Part shown: piece after piece, positions 24,578 through 33,185 of the stretch
Position numbering within the stretch: position 1 is the first letter of the stretch
Layout of the letters: every line of letters starts with the position of its first letter
From: G965267605 sp965267605
Lineage (GTDB): Bacteria > Bacteroidota > Bacteroidia > Flavobacteriales_E > Vicingaceae
Reading direction: 5' to 3'
Assembly (NCBI GenBank): GCA_965267605.1
Contig: OZ254088.1
Span: 806,001-870,000 of the forward strand
Length of the DNA stretch: 64,000 nt
The notes under the pieces: model-generated
The model's database searches: none
Seen by the model: the letters and a program-made list of their open reading frames with translations, nothing else
Told to the model about the DNA's origin: nothing
Position numbers and translations under genes: made by a program

Positions 24578-25792
24578 GTGAGTGATCAAGTCCGAATAGG
24601 GATCATTAGAGAGGGGAAAACTCCACCAGATAAGCGAACACCATTTACACCTGCACAGTGCAAGGTGATCATGGAGCGTTATCCGCACGTGGAGATATTT
24701 GTACAGCCCAGTCCACATCGTGCGTACAAAGACGAGGAGTATGTGGCTCAGGGTGCTGTTCTTCAAGAAGATCTTGGCAATTGCGATATCCTGATGGGGA
24801 TCAAAGAGGTACCCAAACCAGACCTTATTGCAAATAAGAAGTACCTCTACTTCTCACACACTATCAAAGAACAACCTTACAATCAGCAATTGCTTCGAAA
24901 GATGCTGGATATGAATATCCAGATGATCGACTATGAATGTCTGACATACACTGATGGAGGAAGAATTCTGGGTTTTGGCAGATACGCGGGTATTGTAGGT
25001 GCTTACAACGCACTTCTGGGTTATGGTATCCGTAAAGGAACGTTTACGCTCAAGCCTGCGAACGAGTGCTACGATTACGCAGAGCTCAAAGAACAACTGA
25101 AGCACGTTCGTTTCGATGAACCAGTAAAGGTGGTGCTCACCGGACTGGGAAGAGTAGGAGGGGGTGCGATAGAAGTACTGGAACATGCCGGACTGAAGGA
25201 AGTAGCCTGGGAGTCCTATCTAACAGATTCGTTCGAAGATTCCGTTTTCACCAAGCTCTCCGTTTGTGAGTACAACAAAAGATCAGATGGTGGATCATGC
25301 GTTCATGAAGAGTTCTACAGCGATCCTGCGGGATACGTTTCTGACTTCATGCGTTTCGCTGCGATCTCTGACATCTACATTTCATGCCATTTCTGGGACA
25401 GTGCGGCACCGTTCATCTTTACGCGTGACGATATGAAACAACCGGAATGGAAGATCGACATGGTAGGAGATGTGAGTTGTGATATTGATGGACCTGTAGC
25501 TTGTACTTTAAGACCTTCAACCATCGCGGACCCATTCTATGGTTACGATCCTTCCTCAGAGTCTGAAGTAGGTTTTGATGATGCACGCGTTGGCGTGATG
25601 GCTGTAGACAACCTTCCATGTGAATTGCCACGTGATGCTTCCGAAGATTTCGGTGAAGCCCTGATTGAGAAAGTACTGGATCACCTTGTGAATGAGGATT
25701 CAGAAAGCATCATTGAGGGAGCCACCATCTGTAAAGATGGTCAGCTAACCGATCAATTCTCCTACCTGGAGGATTACGCCAACGATAAATAG
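24578..25792 (+). CDS. alanine dehydrogenase / lysine-forming saccharopine dehydrogenase-like enzyme
   Basis: 404 residues from GTG 24578. The AlaDh/PNT fold is shown by IGIIREGKTPPDKRTPFTP, YLYFSHTIKEQPYN, a central Rossmann motif (VVLTGLGRVGGGAIEVLEHAG, about 187-207) and DMVGDVSCDIDGPVACT. Such enzymes oxidise amino acids with NAD(P)+; the insertion pattern and TPPDKR start resemble the saccharopine dehydrogenase (lysine-forming) branch more than classical alanine dehydrogenase. It is convergent with the 25794 gene (1-bp gap). Confidence 0.82.
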   Translation: MSDQVRIGIIREGKTPPDKRTPFTPAQCKVIMERYPHVEIFVQPSPHRAYKDEEYVAQGAVLQEDLGNCDILMGIKEVPKPDLIANKKYLYFSHTIKEQPYNQQLLRKMLDMNIQMIDYECLTYTDGGRILGFGRYAGIVGAYNALLGYGIRKGTFTLKPANECYDYAELKEQLKHVRFDEPVKVVLTGLGRVGGGAIEVLEHAGLKEVAWESYLTDSFEDSVFTKLSVCEYNKRSDGGSCVHEEFYSDPAGYVSDFMRFAAISDIYISCHFWDSAAPFIFTRDDMKQPEWKIDMVGDVSCDIDGPVACTLRPSTIADPFYGYDPSSESEVGFDDARVGVMAVDNLPCELPRDASEDFGEALIEKVLDHLVNEDSESIIEGATICKDGQLTDQFSYLEDYANDK

Positions 25793-25793
25793 C

Positions 25794-27404
25794 TTACTTA
25801 AAGGTGAGCCGCATGAACTGGATCTCCTTACGTTTCTGACCGAATAGAATGGCCTCACGGTCATTGATCACCTCAGACATCTTAGGTCTTACACGGATAT
25901 CCCGTTTCTCAGATTTGAAAAGGATCGCTCTTTTCTTTAAACCTTCTTCGTTCACTTCAACGATGGTCATCAACGCCTCATCAGACGGAGAGAAGGTCCA
26001 AAGCTTACCTACCTTTTTCTGGTTCTTGATCAGGTCAGGGAAGTAGTTCTTCGGATCATCATTGAAGATGAAATACATCTTATCACCTCTTGTCATCATC
26101 AGGTATGACGAGAGTCTACCGCCATCATCTACGCTGGTTTGTGCCTTGGCGATATTTTGGTTCCAGACGATGTTACCGTTCTTATCGATGTTCACTATGA
26201 TGATGTCGTTGTAGTAATAGTAGGTATGACAGGTAGTGGTGGTGTTGCCATTCGCATCCGTGGATGTATGACACACTGTTCGATCGTAATACTGTTCGGC
26301 TACCAGTACCGCACTGCCATCCTCATTAATGTTGAGGTAGTCCAGGATGTATGAATAGAGCTCAGGGTCTTTCTTACCCTTGTCTTTCTTCTTCTTGGCC
26401 TTCTTGGCCTCTTTCTCCGTAAAGGTTTGCGTCAGGAAGTCGAAATCAAATGCTTTGTAGCTGGTCTTTTTGGCTTCCTTGGTCTTGCCATCAATCAGAA
26501 TGAAGCAGGTTCCCTTGATGCTAAAGGTGCCATCTTCGCTATAGAAGCCCGCACAATAGATGTCGCCATTCTTGTTGATGCTTACGCTAAGGTCTGTGAT
26601 GAACTTGTCGCCCAATTGGATCTTGTACTCATTGGTCTTTACACTACCACTTTCGTTTGAGTAACGAATCATCACGTATTCATAGTTCGGTGCACCTCTT
26701 CGTTTAGACTTTCTTTTCTCTTTATACCGCGTGCCAAGCACATACACATTTCCTTTGTTGTCTACATAGAATTGCTCAATGTCAAAGAGCTCTTCTTCGT
26801 AAGGCAGCTCAACGTCATGTTTCCAGTCTACTGTTAGATCACTATTGTAAACGCGGAATCCATAACGTTCTGGCTTATTCTTCTCGTAAGGAAGATTGAT
26901 GAATTCCAGTAGCTTGCTATCATCTGCAGATTGCTTGAATTGATACGATCCGGATTTGATCCTTGAAATGATCTCGTAATCGTCAAGCTTCTTGAGGTCG
27001 CCCTTTAACTTTAGACTATTCGGATCTACGTGCTCTACAAACAGGAAGTTCTTCTTGAGCTTCTTGTTCGCGAATGACGTAAAGAGGAGAATCTCGTCAT
27101 TCACGAAGAACATCAGCTCAAAGACCCTCGGCTTTTTCTCATAGGTCAGGTCCAGCTCACTGGTTAACTCCGGTGCCATATTGTCGTTATAGCGCTCCAG
27201 CACCCATTTCTTCTTTACGCGTTTGAAAGCATACATCTTTCCGTTATGGGAGATGATGTCGTTGATGTATCCAAACTTCTTGGAAGGGATGATGTCTCCA
27301 AACTTCACGCTTACATAGTCTGGTTTCTCGTTGCTCGCCACGATCTGTGCCATGCTTTGCACAGTCATTGAAAGGAGCAGTAGGGTAGTAGCTAGTATTC
27401 TCAT
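25794..27404 (-). CDS. secreted repeat/propeller-like protein, unknown
   Basis: 536 residues with a signal peptide (MRILATTLLLLSMTVQSMAQ). Recurring strand-turn units (NKGNVYVLG, KNGDIYCAG, KNGNIVWNQN) suggest a beta-propeller-like fold; a Lys-rich loop (EKEAKKAKKKKDKGKKD) lies near residue 340. No T9SS sorting domain is visible, so it is probably periplasmic or outer-membrane associated. It overlaps the upstream barrel-like gene by 4 bp (ATGA). Confidence 0.75.
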   Translation of the reverse strand: MRILATTLLLLSMTVQSMAQIVASNEKPDYVSVKFGDIIPSKKFGYINDIISHNGKMYAFKRVKKKWVLERYNDNMAPELTSELDLTYEKKPRVFELMFFVNDEILLFTSFANKKLKKNFLFVEHVDPNSLKLKGDLKKLDDYEIISRIKSGSYQFKQSADDSKLLEFINLPYEKNKPERYGFRVYNSDLTVDWKHDVELPYEEELFDIEQFYVDNKGNVYVLGTRYKEKRKSKRRGAPNYEYVMIRYSNESGSVKTNEYKIQLGDKFITDLSVSINKNGDIYCAGFYSEDGTFSIKGTCFILIDGKTKEAKKTSYKAFDFDFLTQTFTEKEAKKAKKKKDKGKKDPELYSYILDYLNINEDGSAVLVAEQYYDRTVCHTSTDANGNTTTTCHTYYYYNDIIIVNIDKNGNIVWNQNIAKAQTSVDDGGRLSSYLMMTRGDKMYFIFNDDPKNYFPDLIKNQKKVGKLWTFSPSDEALMTIVEVNEEGLKKRAILFKSEKRDIRVRPKMSEVINDREAILFGQKRKEIQFMRLTFK

Positions 27405-27985
27405 AGTATAATGTATCCGAATTTAACTTCAATCGGGAAGATAAAATCAACTCCCGAATCATTGGACAAGACATAGTCCGCATTCCATAATCTAAAGCCT
27501 ACTCCGTAGGAAAAATCGAATGAGAACTTCTTGCCGAGCGAACGCTGAAAGCCATTGATATAGTAGAAATCTCTATCTACAACTACCGGGCCTGGCGTTA
27601 GCGTAAATTTTCTTTGTCTGAATGCGAACCCAACGTGGACTCCTTCAGGTGCTTCAAATCCGTTCCATAGTGAAAAGAAACCATATTTCTGAATACGCAC
27701 GCCAAAGGAGTAACCCCCGGAGATAAGGTCAGCATCGTCTATTAGCGGATAGCTATCGTCCACGGTCAGCGGTTTAAAATGAAAGGGCAGGACGGGTCCT
27801 CCACCTACTTCGAGGGAGAAATCGTTGGCAATGACCTGTTCGAGGTAAAAAGCCGCTTGCCCGGTGATGGGACTTGCAGCATCGAATTTGATCAATGTCT
27901 TTCCTCCGGCAATGCTGCCATCATCGAAGAACACCGAAACATCAGGTTCCGGATCTTGTGCTCTGCACATGCCAAAGCACAGCAA
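27401..27985 (-). CDS. putative outer-membrane/secreted protein with unclear start
   Basis: At least 194 residues of alternating beta pattern (SGGYSFGVRIQKYG, VHVGFAFRQRKFTLT, SFDFSYGVGFRLW), like a small outer-membrane barrel. The first possible start is TTG 27985, which leaves only a stub of signal peptide (MLCFGMCRAQ). The frame remains open upstream into rpe, where RLATVIALLLCFGMCRAQ would be a normal signal sequence, but no ATG, GTG or TTG lies before it. The start may be a rare codon near 27994 or 28012. It is tightly coupled to rpe and to the 25794 gene. Confidence 0.65.
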   Translation of the reverse strand: MLCFGMCRAQDPEPDVSVFFDDGSIAGGKTLIKFDAASPITGQAAFYLEQVIANDFSLEVGGGPVLPFHFKPLTVDDSYPLIDDADLISGGYSFGVRIQKYGFFSLWNGFEAPEGVHVGFAFRQRKFTLTPGPVVVDRDFYYINGFQRSLGKKFSFDFSYGVGFRLWNADYVLSNDSGVDFIFPIEVKFGYIIL

Positions 27986-28002
27986 CAGTGCTATGACGGT
28001 GG

Positions 28003-28653
28003 CTAAACGGATTTGAGATTGGAAATGGTTTCTTTTGGGTCTTCAGACTTGAATACGAAGCTACCTGCCACCAGGCAATCCGCACCGGCATCAATCAATG
28101 TCCTTGCATTGTCAGCGTTCACGCCACCATCCACCTGGATCATTGCATTGCTTCCATGACTTTTGATCAAAGCCTTCGTTCGCTCAACCTTATTCACGGA
28201 TTCTGTGATGAACTTCTGTCCGCCAAAGCCAGGGTTAACGCTCATGACCAGTACCAAATCTGCATGGCGTACTACTTCCTTGAGCATGTGAACAGGTGTT
28301 CCCGGATTGATGGAAACACCGGCTTTCATACCAAGGTCTTTAATAGCGTGCAGGGTTCGATGCATGTGTTTCTCTGCTTCAGCGTGCACGGTGATCATAT
28401 CAGCGCCCGCGTCCTTGAAGTCTTGCAGGTACGGTCCAGCATCTTCAATCATCAGGTGACAATCAAAGGGTTTCTTCGTGTATTGCCGAATTGCTTTAAT
28501 AACCGGAAGTCCGAAGGAGATGTTGGGAACGAAAACTCCATCCATCACATCGATGTGTATCCAGTCCGCATCACTTTCATCCAGCATGCGGATGTCCCTT
28601 TCAAGGTTAGCGAAATCTGCTGCTAGAATTGAGGGAGCGATGAGATGTGCCAT
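28003..28653 (-). CDS. rpe: ribulose-phosphate 3-epimerase
   Basis: 216 residues from ATG 28653. Pentose-phosphate enzyme interconverting ribulose-5-P and xylulose-5-P. TIM-barrel motifs: IAPSILAADFANLERD, WIHIDVMDGVFVPNISFG (metal His/Asp), FDCHLMIE, MITVHAEA, SVNPGFGGQKFI and VDGGVNADNA. It has its own -7 box at 28669-28676 and precedes the barrel-like gene whose frame overlaps its end. Confidence 0.95.
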   Translation of the reverse strand: MAHLIAPSILAADFANLERDIRMLDESDADWIHIDVMDGVFVPNISFGLPVIKAIRQYTKKPFDCHLMIEDAGPYLQDFKDAGADMITVHAEAEKHMHRTLHAIKDLGMKAGVSINPGTPVHMLKEVVRHADLVLVMSVNPGFGGQKFITESVNKVERTKALIKSHGSNAMIQVDGGVNADNARTLIDAGADCLVAGSFVFKSEDPKETISNLKSV

Positions 28654-28668
28654 ACCGGAGCTTTGGTT

Positions 28669-28676
28669 CAAATATA
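28669..28676 (-). promoter_or_regulatory. -7 box TATATTTG of rpe
   Basis: Exact TAnnTTTG match 15 bp before the ATG. It abuts the T-run of the rpoD terminator, so the end of one unit and the promoter of the next are fused. Confidence 0.65.
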
Positions 28677-28706
28677 AAAAAAGGATGCGCCCCGAAGGCG
28701 CATCCT
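28677..28706 (-). terminator. terminator of the sigma-factor gene
   Basis: Backward strand: AGGATGCGCC, loop TTCGG, GGCGCATCCT, then a run of Ts leading directly into the rpe -7 box. A 10-bp perfect stem. Confidence 0.92.
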
Positions 28707-28730
28707 CAAACTAACACAAATTAAAGTTGC

Positions 28731-29597
28731 TTAACCTAAATAAGATCTTAAAAGCTTGCAGCGGTTAGAATGCTTGAGCCTGCGAATCGCTTTCTCCTTG
28801 ATCTGTCGGACTCTTTCCCTTGTAAGGTCGAAGCGTTCACCTATCTCCTCTAAGGTGAGGGGTTGCTTCTGTCCAAGACCAAAATACAGTCGAATTACAT
28901 CGGATTCCCTGATCGTTAAAGTGGCCAGGGCGCGCTCAATCTCCTTCCGTAATGAATCGGTTAAGAGCTCTGTGTCTGGGTTTGTATTGTCTTCTGACTT
29001 GAAGACCTCATACATGTTACTGCTGTCTTCATCGTTGCTCAATGGAGCATCCATAGATACGTGCCGGCCTGCATGTTTGATAGAGGTCTTCACATCTTCG
29101 GTGGTGATGTCCATTGCCTCGGCTACTTCGTCAGCGGTAGGCTCGCGCTCGTACTTCTGCTCCAGTTCTGCAAATGTTCTGTTTACCTTGTTGATGGTGC
29201 CGATTTTGTTCAGCGGCAATCGAACTATTCGGGCTTGTTCAGCAAGGGCTTGAAGGATGGATTGTCTGATCCACCATACGGCATAAGAGATGAATTTGAA
29301 GCCGCGCGTTTCATCAAAACGCTGGGCTGCCTTGATCAATCCCAGATTTCCTTCATTAATGAGATCGGGTAAGCTCAATCCCTGGTTTTGGTACTGCTTG
29401 GAAACAGATACCACAAACCTCAGGTTTGCTTTGGTCATTCTTTCCAGAGCTTCTTGATCTCCTTGTTTGATTCTTTTGGCCAGCTCAACTTCTTCTTCAG
29501 CTGTAATAAGGTCCACCTTTCCGATCTCCTGTAGGTACTTGTCCAGGGAAATCGTTTCACGATTCGTGACCTGCTTCGTAATCTTTAATTGCCGCAT
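28731..29597 (-). CDS. rpoD: primary RNA polymerase sigma factor
   Basis: 288 residues, the short form typical of Bacteroidota primary sigma factors (no long region 1.1). Region 1.2/2: SLDKYLQEIGKVDLITAEEE, NLRFVVSVSKQY, GNLGLIKAAQRFDETRGF and FISYAVWWIRQSI. Region 3: EREPTADEVAEAM. Region 4: LTLEEIGERFDLTRERVRQI, the -33 binding helix. It recognises the TTTG/TAnnTTTG promoters seen across the window. Transcribed alone, with a strong terminator. Confidence 0.96.
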   Translation of the reverse strand: MRQLKITKQVTNRETISLDKYLQEIGKVDLITAEEEVELAKRIKQGDQEALERMTKANLRFVVSVSKQYQNQGLSLPDLINEGNLGLIKAAQRFDETRGFKFISYAVWWIRQSILQALAEQARIVRLPLNKIGTINKVNRTFAELEQKYEREPTADEVAEAMDITTEDVKTSIKHAGRHVSMDAPLSNDEDSSNMYEVFKSEDNTNPDTELLTDSLRKEIERALATLTIRESDVIRLYFGLGQKQPLTLEEIGERFDLTRERVRQIKEKAIRRLKHSNRCKLLRSYLG

Positions 29598-29650
29598 GTA
29601 TTAGGTTTAGGTCAGATACTTCGCATACGCAGCAATTGGCAATTGGTTAC

Positions 29651-29678
29651 AAAAAAGGAGGGCAATCGTGCCCTCCTT
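29651..29678 (-). terminator. terminator of pnp
   Basis: Perfect 10-bp stem AAGGAGGGCA/TGCCCTCCTT around a 4-nt loop, followed on the backward strand by a T run. Confidence 0.92.
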
Positions 29679-29701
29679 CTATTATCGGTCGCTTTTAAGC
29701 T

Positions 29702-31885
29702 TTATTCTGCTGGTTGCTCTGGTTGCTTTTCTTCCTGAGGCTTACTTTCAGGCTTGCCTTCCGGCTTACCTTCAGGTTTGTCAAGAAGAACCTTTCTAGA
29801 CAGCTTGAACTTACCTGTCTTCTGGTCAATTGAAAGCAACTTCACCTGGATCTGCTGGCCTTCTTTCAAGGCGTCTTCAACTTTCTCCAGTCTTCTGTGC
29901 TCGATCTCCGAGATGTGAAGCAGACCTTCCTGTCCGGGAAGAATCTCTACGAACGCACCGTAAGGCATGATCGATTTCACTTTTGCATCATAGATCTCTC
30001 CAACTTCCGGAACTGCGCAGATACCTTTGATTTCTTCAAGTGCTTGAAGTGCACCGCTTCCTTCTGTAGAAACGATGTCGATCACACCTTTGCCATCGAT
30101 CTCTTCGATAACAATGGTAGTACCTGTTCTTTCCTGCAGGTCCTGAATAACTTTTCCACCAGGTCCAATAACGGCACCAATGAAGTCTTTCGGGATGATG
30201 TGCTGGATGATCCTTGGCGCATGCTCCTTGTAATCTTCTCTTGGCGCTGTCATGGTCTTACCCATTTCATCAAGGATATGGTGTCTGCCAGCTTTCGCCT
30301 GGTTCAATGCATTCTCAAGAATCTCGTAGTTCAGACCATCGATCTTGATATCCATCTGACATGCAGTGATACCTTTCGATGTGCCCGTTACTTTGAAGTC
30401 CATGTCACCCAGGTGATCTTCATCTCCAAGGATGTCTGAAAGTACTGCGTACTTGTCTCCGTCTGTGATCAGTCCCATGGCAATACCTGAAACTGGTGCC
30501 TTGATCTGAACACCAGCATCCATCAATGCAAGTGTACCTGCACATACAGAAGCCATAGAAGATGAACCATTGGATTCAAGGATATCCGAGATCAATCTGA
30601 TCGTATAAGGATTCTCAGGACCAGTTGGGATCACTTTAGACAGTGCACGTTGTGCAAGGTTTCCATGACCGATCTCACGTCTACTAACACTAAATTTCAT
30701 TCTCGCTTCCCCAGTAGAGAAAGGAGGGAAGTTGTAGTGTAGGTAGAACTTCTCAGTTCCTTCAATTGCTACAGTGTCAATCTTCTGCTCATCAAGCTTC
30801 GTACCTAGTGTAAGAGAAGTCAACGACTGTGTTTCACCCCTGGTGAACAATGCTGAGCCGTGTGTAGAAGGAAGAAGGTCTACTTCAGAGTAGATCGGAC
30901 GAACTTCATCCATTTTTCTACCGTCCAGTCTGATGGTTTGGTTAAGGATAACGTCTCTAACCGCAGCCTTTTGAACTTTACTGAAGTACATTCTCAAAAG
31001 GAATGCATGTTCTTCCTGCTCCTCTTCGCTCATTTCTGCAAGGAATGCTTCTTTTACTTCAGAGAAGAGCTCTCCTCTTTTGGCTTTAGATGCCAACCCT
31101 TGCGCAGCGATGTCTTTGAATTTATCGTAAGCGAAGTCCTTGATCTTGTTGTAAAGCTCTTCATCGCTCTTTTCGTGATCGTACTCGCGCTTCTCTTCTT
31201 TACCCGCAAGCTTTGTAAGCTCGTTCAGTGCAGTACACTGAACTTTGATAGCATCGTGCGCGATCTTAATCGCCTCGAGCATTTCAGCTTCTGAGATCTC
31301 GTCCATCTCACCTTCAACCATTACTACACTGTCTAGTGTTGCAGCAATGATCATGTCGATGTCAGATTCTTCAAGCTGTTCTTTGGTTGGGTTAACGATG
31401 AATTCTCCATTTACTCTACCAATTCTAACCTCTGAGATCGGACCGTTAAATGGAACATCTGAAACTGCAAGGCTAGCTGAGGCTGCCAGGCAGGCAAGTG
31501 TATCTGGATAGATGGTGTCATCGTTACTCATCAGTGACAATAGCACGTGAGTATCCGCGTGGTAGTCGTCCGGAAATAATGGACGAAGTGCGCGGTCGAT
31601 CAAACGCATCGTTAGTATTTCTGATGTAGATGGTCTTGCTTCACGCTTCATGAATCCGCCAGGGAATCTACCTGCGGCTGAGAACTTTTCTCTGTAATCA
31701 ATCATCAATGGCATAAAGTCTGAATCTGTCATTCCCTCTTTAGCGGAAACAACAGTTGCAAGAATGGCAAGGTTGCCGCTTCTTACCAAGACAGCACCAT
31801 CGGCCTGTCTTGCAAGTTTTCCTGTTTCAATCGTAATAACCTGCCCGTTTGGCATGTTAATCGTCTGTGTTTTTGCTTCTAACAT
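29702..31885 (-). CDS. pnp: polyribonucleotide nucleotidyltransferase (PNPase)
   Basis: 727 residues. Two RNase PH cores (GRFPGGFMKREARPS and FSTGEARMKFSVSRREIGHGNLAQRAL... regions), a helical linker, a KH domain (DFIGAVIGPGGKVIQDLQE) and an S1 domain (YDAKVKSIMPYGAFVEILPG). The tail is Pro/Glu/Lys-rich with repeated GKPE units. It degrades RNA 3' to 5' using phosphate and is a core of the degradosome. The rpsO-pnp order is conserved widely, here separated by a terminator. Confidence 0.96.
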   Translation of the reverse strand: MLEAKTQTINMPNGQVITIETGKLARQADGAVLVRSGNLAILATVVSAKEGMTDSDFMPLMIDYREKFSAAGRFPGGFMKREARPSTSEILTMRLIDRALRPLFPDDYHADTHVLLSLMSNDDTIYPDTLACLAASASLAVSDVPFNGPISEVRIGRVNGEFIVNPTKEQLEESDIDMIIAATLDSVVMVEGEMDEISEAEMLEAIKIAHDAIKVQCTALNELTKLAGKEEKREYDHEKSDEELYNKIKDFAYDKFKDIAAQGLASKAKRGELFSEVKEAFLAEMSEEEQEEHAFLLRMYFSKVQKAAVRDVILNQTIRLDGRKMDEVRPIYSEVDLLPSTHGSALFTRGETQSLTSLTLGTKLDEQKIDTVAIEGTEKFYLHYNFPPFSTGEARMKFSVSRREIGHGNLAQRALSKVIPTGPENPYTIRLISDILESNGSSSMASVCAGTLALMDAGVQIKAPVSGIAMGLITDGDKYAVLSDILGDEDHLGDMDFKVTGTSKGITACQMDIKIDGLNYEILENALNQAKAGRHHILDEMGKTMTAPREDYKEHAPRIIQHIIPKDFIGAVIGPGGKVIQDLQERTGTTIVIEEIDGKGVIDIVSTEGSGALQALEEIKGICAVPEVGEIYDAKVKSIMPYGAFVEILPGQEGLLHISEIEHRRLEKVEDALKEGQQIQVKLLSIDQKTGKFKLSRKVLLDKPEGKPEGKPESKPQEEKQPEQPAE

Positions 31886-31941
31886 TTTTCTGTTTTTCGT
31901 CTTTCGTGCCAGCCGGTTGGCATGGCTTTTTTCGTCTAAAC

Positions 31942-31973
31942 AAAAGGGGGGCTTTTGTGCGCCCCCCTTTTTT
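31942..31973 (-). terminator. rpsO-pnp intergenic terminator
   Basis: Stem GGGGGGC/GCCCCCC extended by A/T pairs, 8-nt loop, T-rich on both strands. It ends rpsO transcription, with read-through possible into pnp. Confidence 0.9.
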
Positions 31974-32002
31974 ATAATTTATCTAGTAATTGCTTTTTGG
32001 AA

Positions 32003-32272
32003 TTATTTCCTGATACCAAGTTCTTTGATCAGTTCTCTATACTTCTCAATGTCTTTGTTTTTCAGGTAGTCCAGTAGACTTCTTCTCTTACCAACAAGCT
32101 TGATAAGTGCTCTTTCCGTCACTTTATCCTTCTTGTTTTGTTTCAACTGGTCTGTAAGGGTGTTGATTCTGAAAGTGAAAAGCGCAATCTGGCCTTCAGT
32201 ACTTCCAGTGTTGTTTTCAGCACCACCGTACTTTGCAAAAATCTCCTTCTTCTTTTCTGTAGTCAAGTACAT
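32003..32272 (-). CDS. rpsO: ribosomal protein uS15
   Basis: 89 residues from ATG 32272 (MYLTTEKKKEIFAKYGG); the TTG at 32281 is less likely. Typical S15: GSTEGQIALFTFRINTLTDQL, then RALIKLVGKRRSLLDYL with the 16S-binding residues. It has a full promoter at 32293-32322 and precedes pnp. Confidence 0.97.
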   Translation of the reverse strand: MYLTTEKKKEIFAKYGGAENNTGSTEGQIALFTFRINTLTDQLKQNKKDKVTERALIKLVGKRRSLLDYLKNKDIEKYRELIKELGIRK

Positions 32273-32292
32273 ATCTCTCAATTAACAGGCTG

Positions 32293-32322
32293 CAAATGTA
32301 TAGAAAATATTGGTAGAACCAA
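32293..32322 (-). promoter_or_regulatory. rpsO promoter TTG-N19-TACATTTG
   Basis: TTG at 32322-32320, exactly 19 bp, then TACATTTG at 32300-32293. The -7 box is exact and the -33 has GTTG for TTTG. The ATG follows at 21 bp. Confidence 0.75.
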
Positions 32323-32324
32323 CG

Positions 32325-33176
32325 CTACTCCTCTTTTTGTAACAATCGGAGCGTCAGGCAAATCTTGTCCTTAAGGTCTTTTCGCTCAACGATGTAATCA
32401 AGGAATCCGTGTTCCAGGACAAATTCCGATGTCTGGAATCCTTCAGGAAGATCTTTCTTAATGGTTTCTTTTACCACCCTTGGACCGGCAAACCCAATCA
32501 GTGCGCCAGGTTCAGCTATGTTCAGGTCTCCCAACATCGCGTAGGATGCTGTAACACCACCTGTAGTAGGGTCGGTAAGCAATGAGATATAGGGAACCTG
32601 AGCTTTGGCCAATAGTGTAAGTTTCGCAGAGATCTTAGCCATTTGCATTAGCGAGAATGCCGCCTCCATCATACGCGCACCACCAGACTTAGAGATCATG
32701 AGGAAAGGCACTTTGTACCTGGTAGAATGATCAACAGCCTTGGCAATCTTCTCACCCACAACGGAACCCATAGAACCTCCAATAAAGCCGAAGTCCATAC
32801 AAGCTACAACCAGCTTCTTGCCATTGATTTCACCTTTTGCGGTTCTCACAGCGTCTTTCAGGCCACTCTTTTCCTGCGCATTCTTGATACGGTCCGTGTA
32901 TTTTTTGGTGTCTTCGAACTCCAGCGGATCGCCAGATACCATGTCTGCGTTCAACTCTTTGTACTTCCCTTCATCAAACAGTACGCTGAAGTACTCTTCG
33001 GAGCTGATGCGTTCGTGGTGGTTGCACTCCTCACATACCCAAAGATTATCCGTGTGATCCTCGGAGGTCATCACGTGCTTGCACTTCGGACACTTGTACC
33101 ATAATCCCTCAGGAGTTTCTTTCTTCTCCTTAGTTGGGGTTACAATGCCGTCCTTTATTCTCTTAAACCATCCCAT
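32325..33176 (-). CDS. accD: acetyl-CoA carboxylase carboxyltransferase beta subunit
   Basis: 283 residues. A four-Cys zinc ribbon (Cys29, 32, 48, 51; CPKC and CEEC) is followed by the crotonase-like core: VVACMDFGFIGGSMGSVVGEK, SGGARMMEAAFSLMQMAK, LTDPTTGGVTASYAMLGD and GPRVVKETI. It makes malonyl-CoA with AccA, AccB and AccC, none of which is in the window. It lies 9 bp behind the aldolase gene, in the same operon. Confidence 0.96.
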   Translation of the reverse strand: MGWFKRIKDGIVTPTKEKKETPEGLWYKCPKCKHVMTSEDHTDNLWVCEECNHHERISSEEYFSVLFDEGKYKELNADMVSGDPLEFEDTKKYTDRIKNAQEKSGLKDAVRTAKGEINGKKLVVACMDFGFIGGSMGSVVGEKIAKAVDHSTRYKVPFLMISKSGGARMMEAAFSLMQMAKISAKLTLLAKAQVPYISLLTDPTTGGVTASYAMLGDLNIAEPGALIGFAGPRVVKETIKKDLPEGFQTSEFVLEHGFLDYIVERKDLKDKICLTLRLLQKEE

Positions 33177-33185
33177 ACCGGGTAC

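Noticed and set aside
29897..30439. 180-codon forward frame
   Set aside because: Antisense to pnp, whose domains are fully accounted for.
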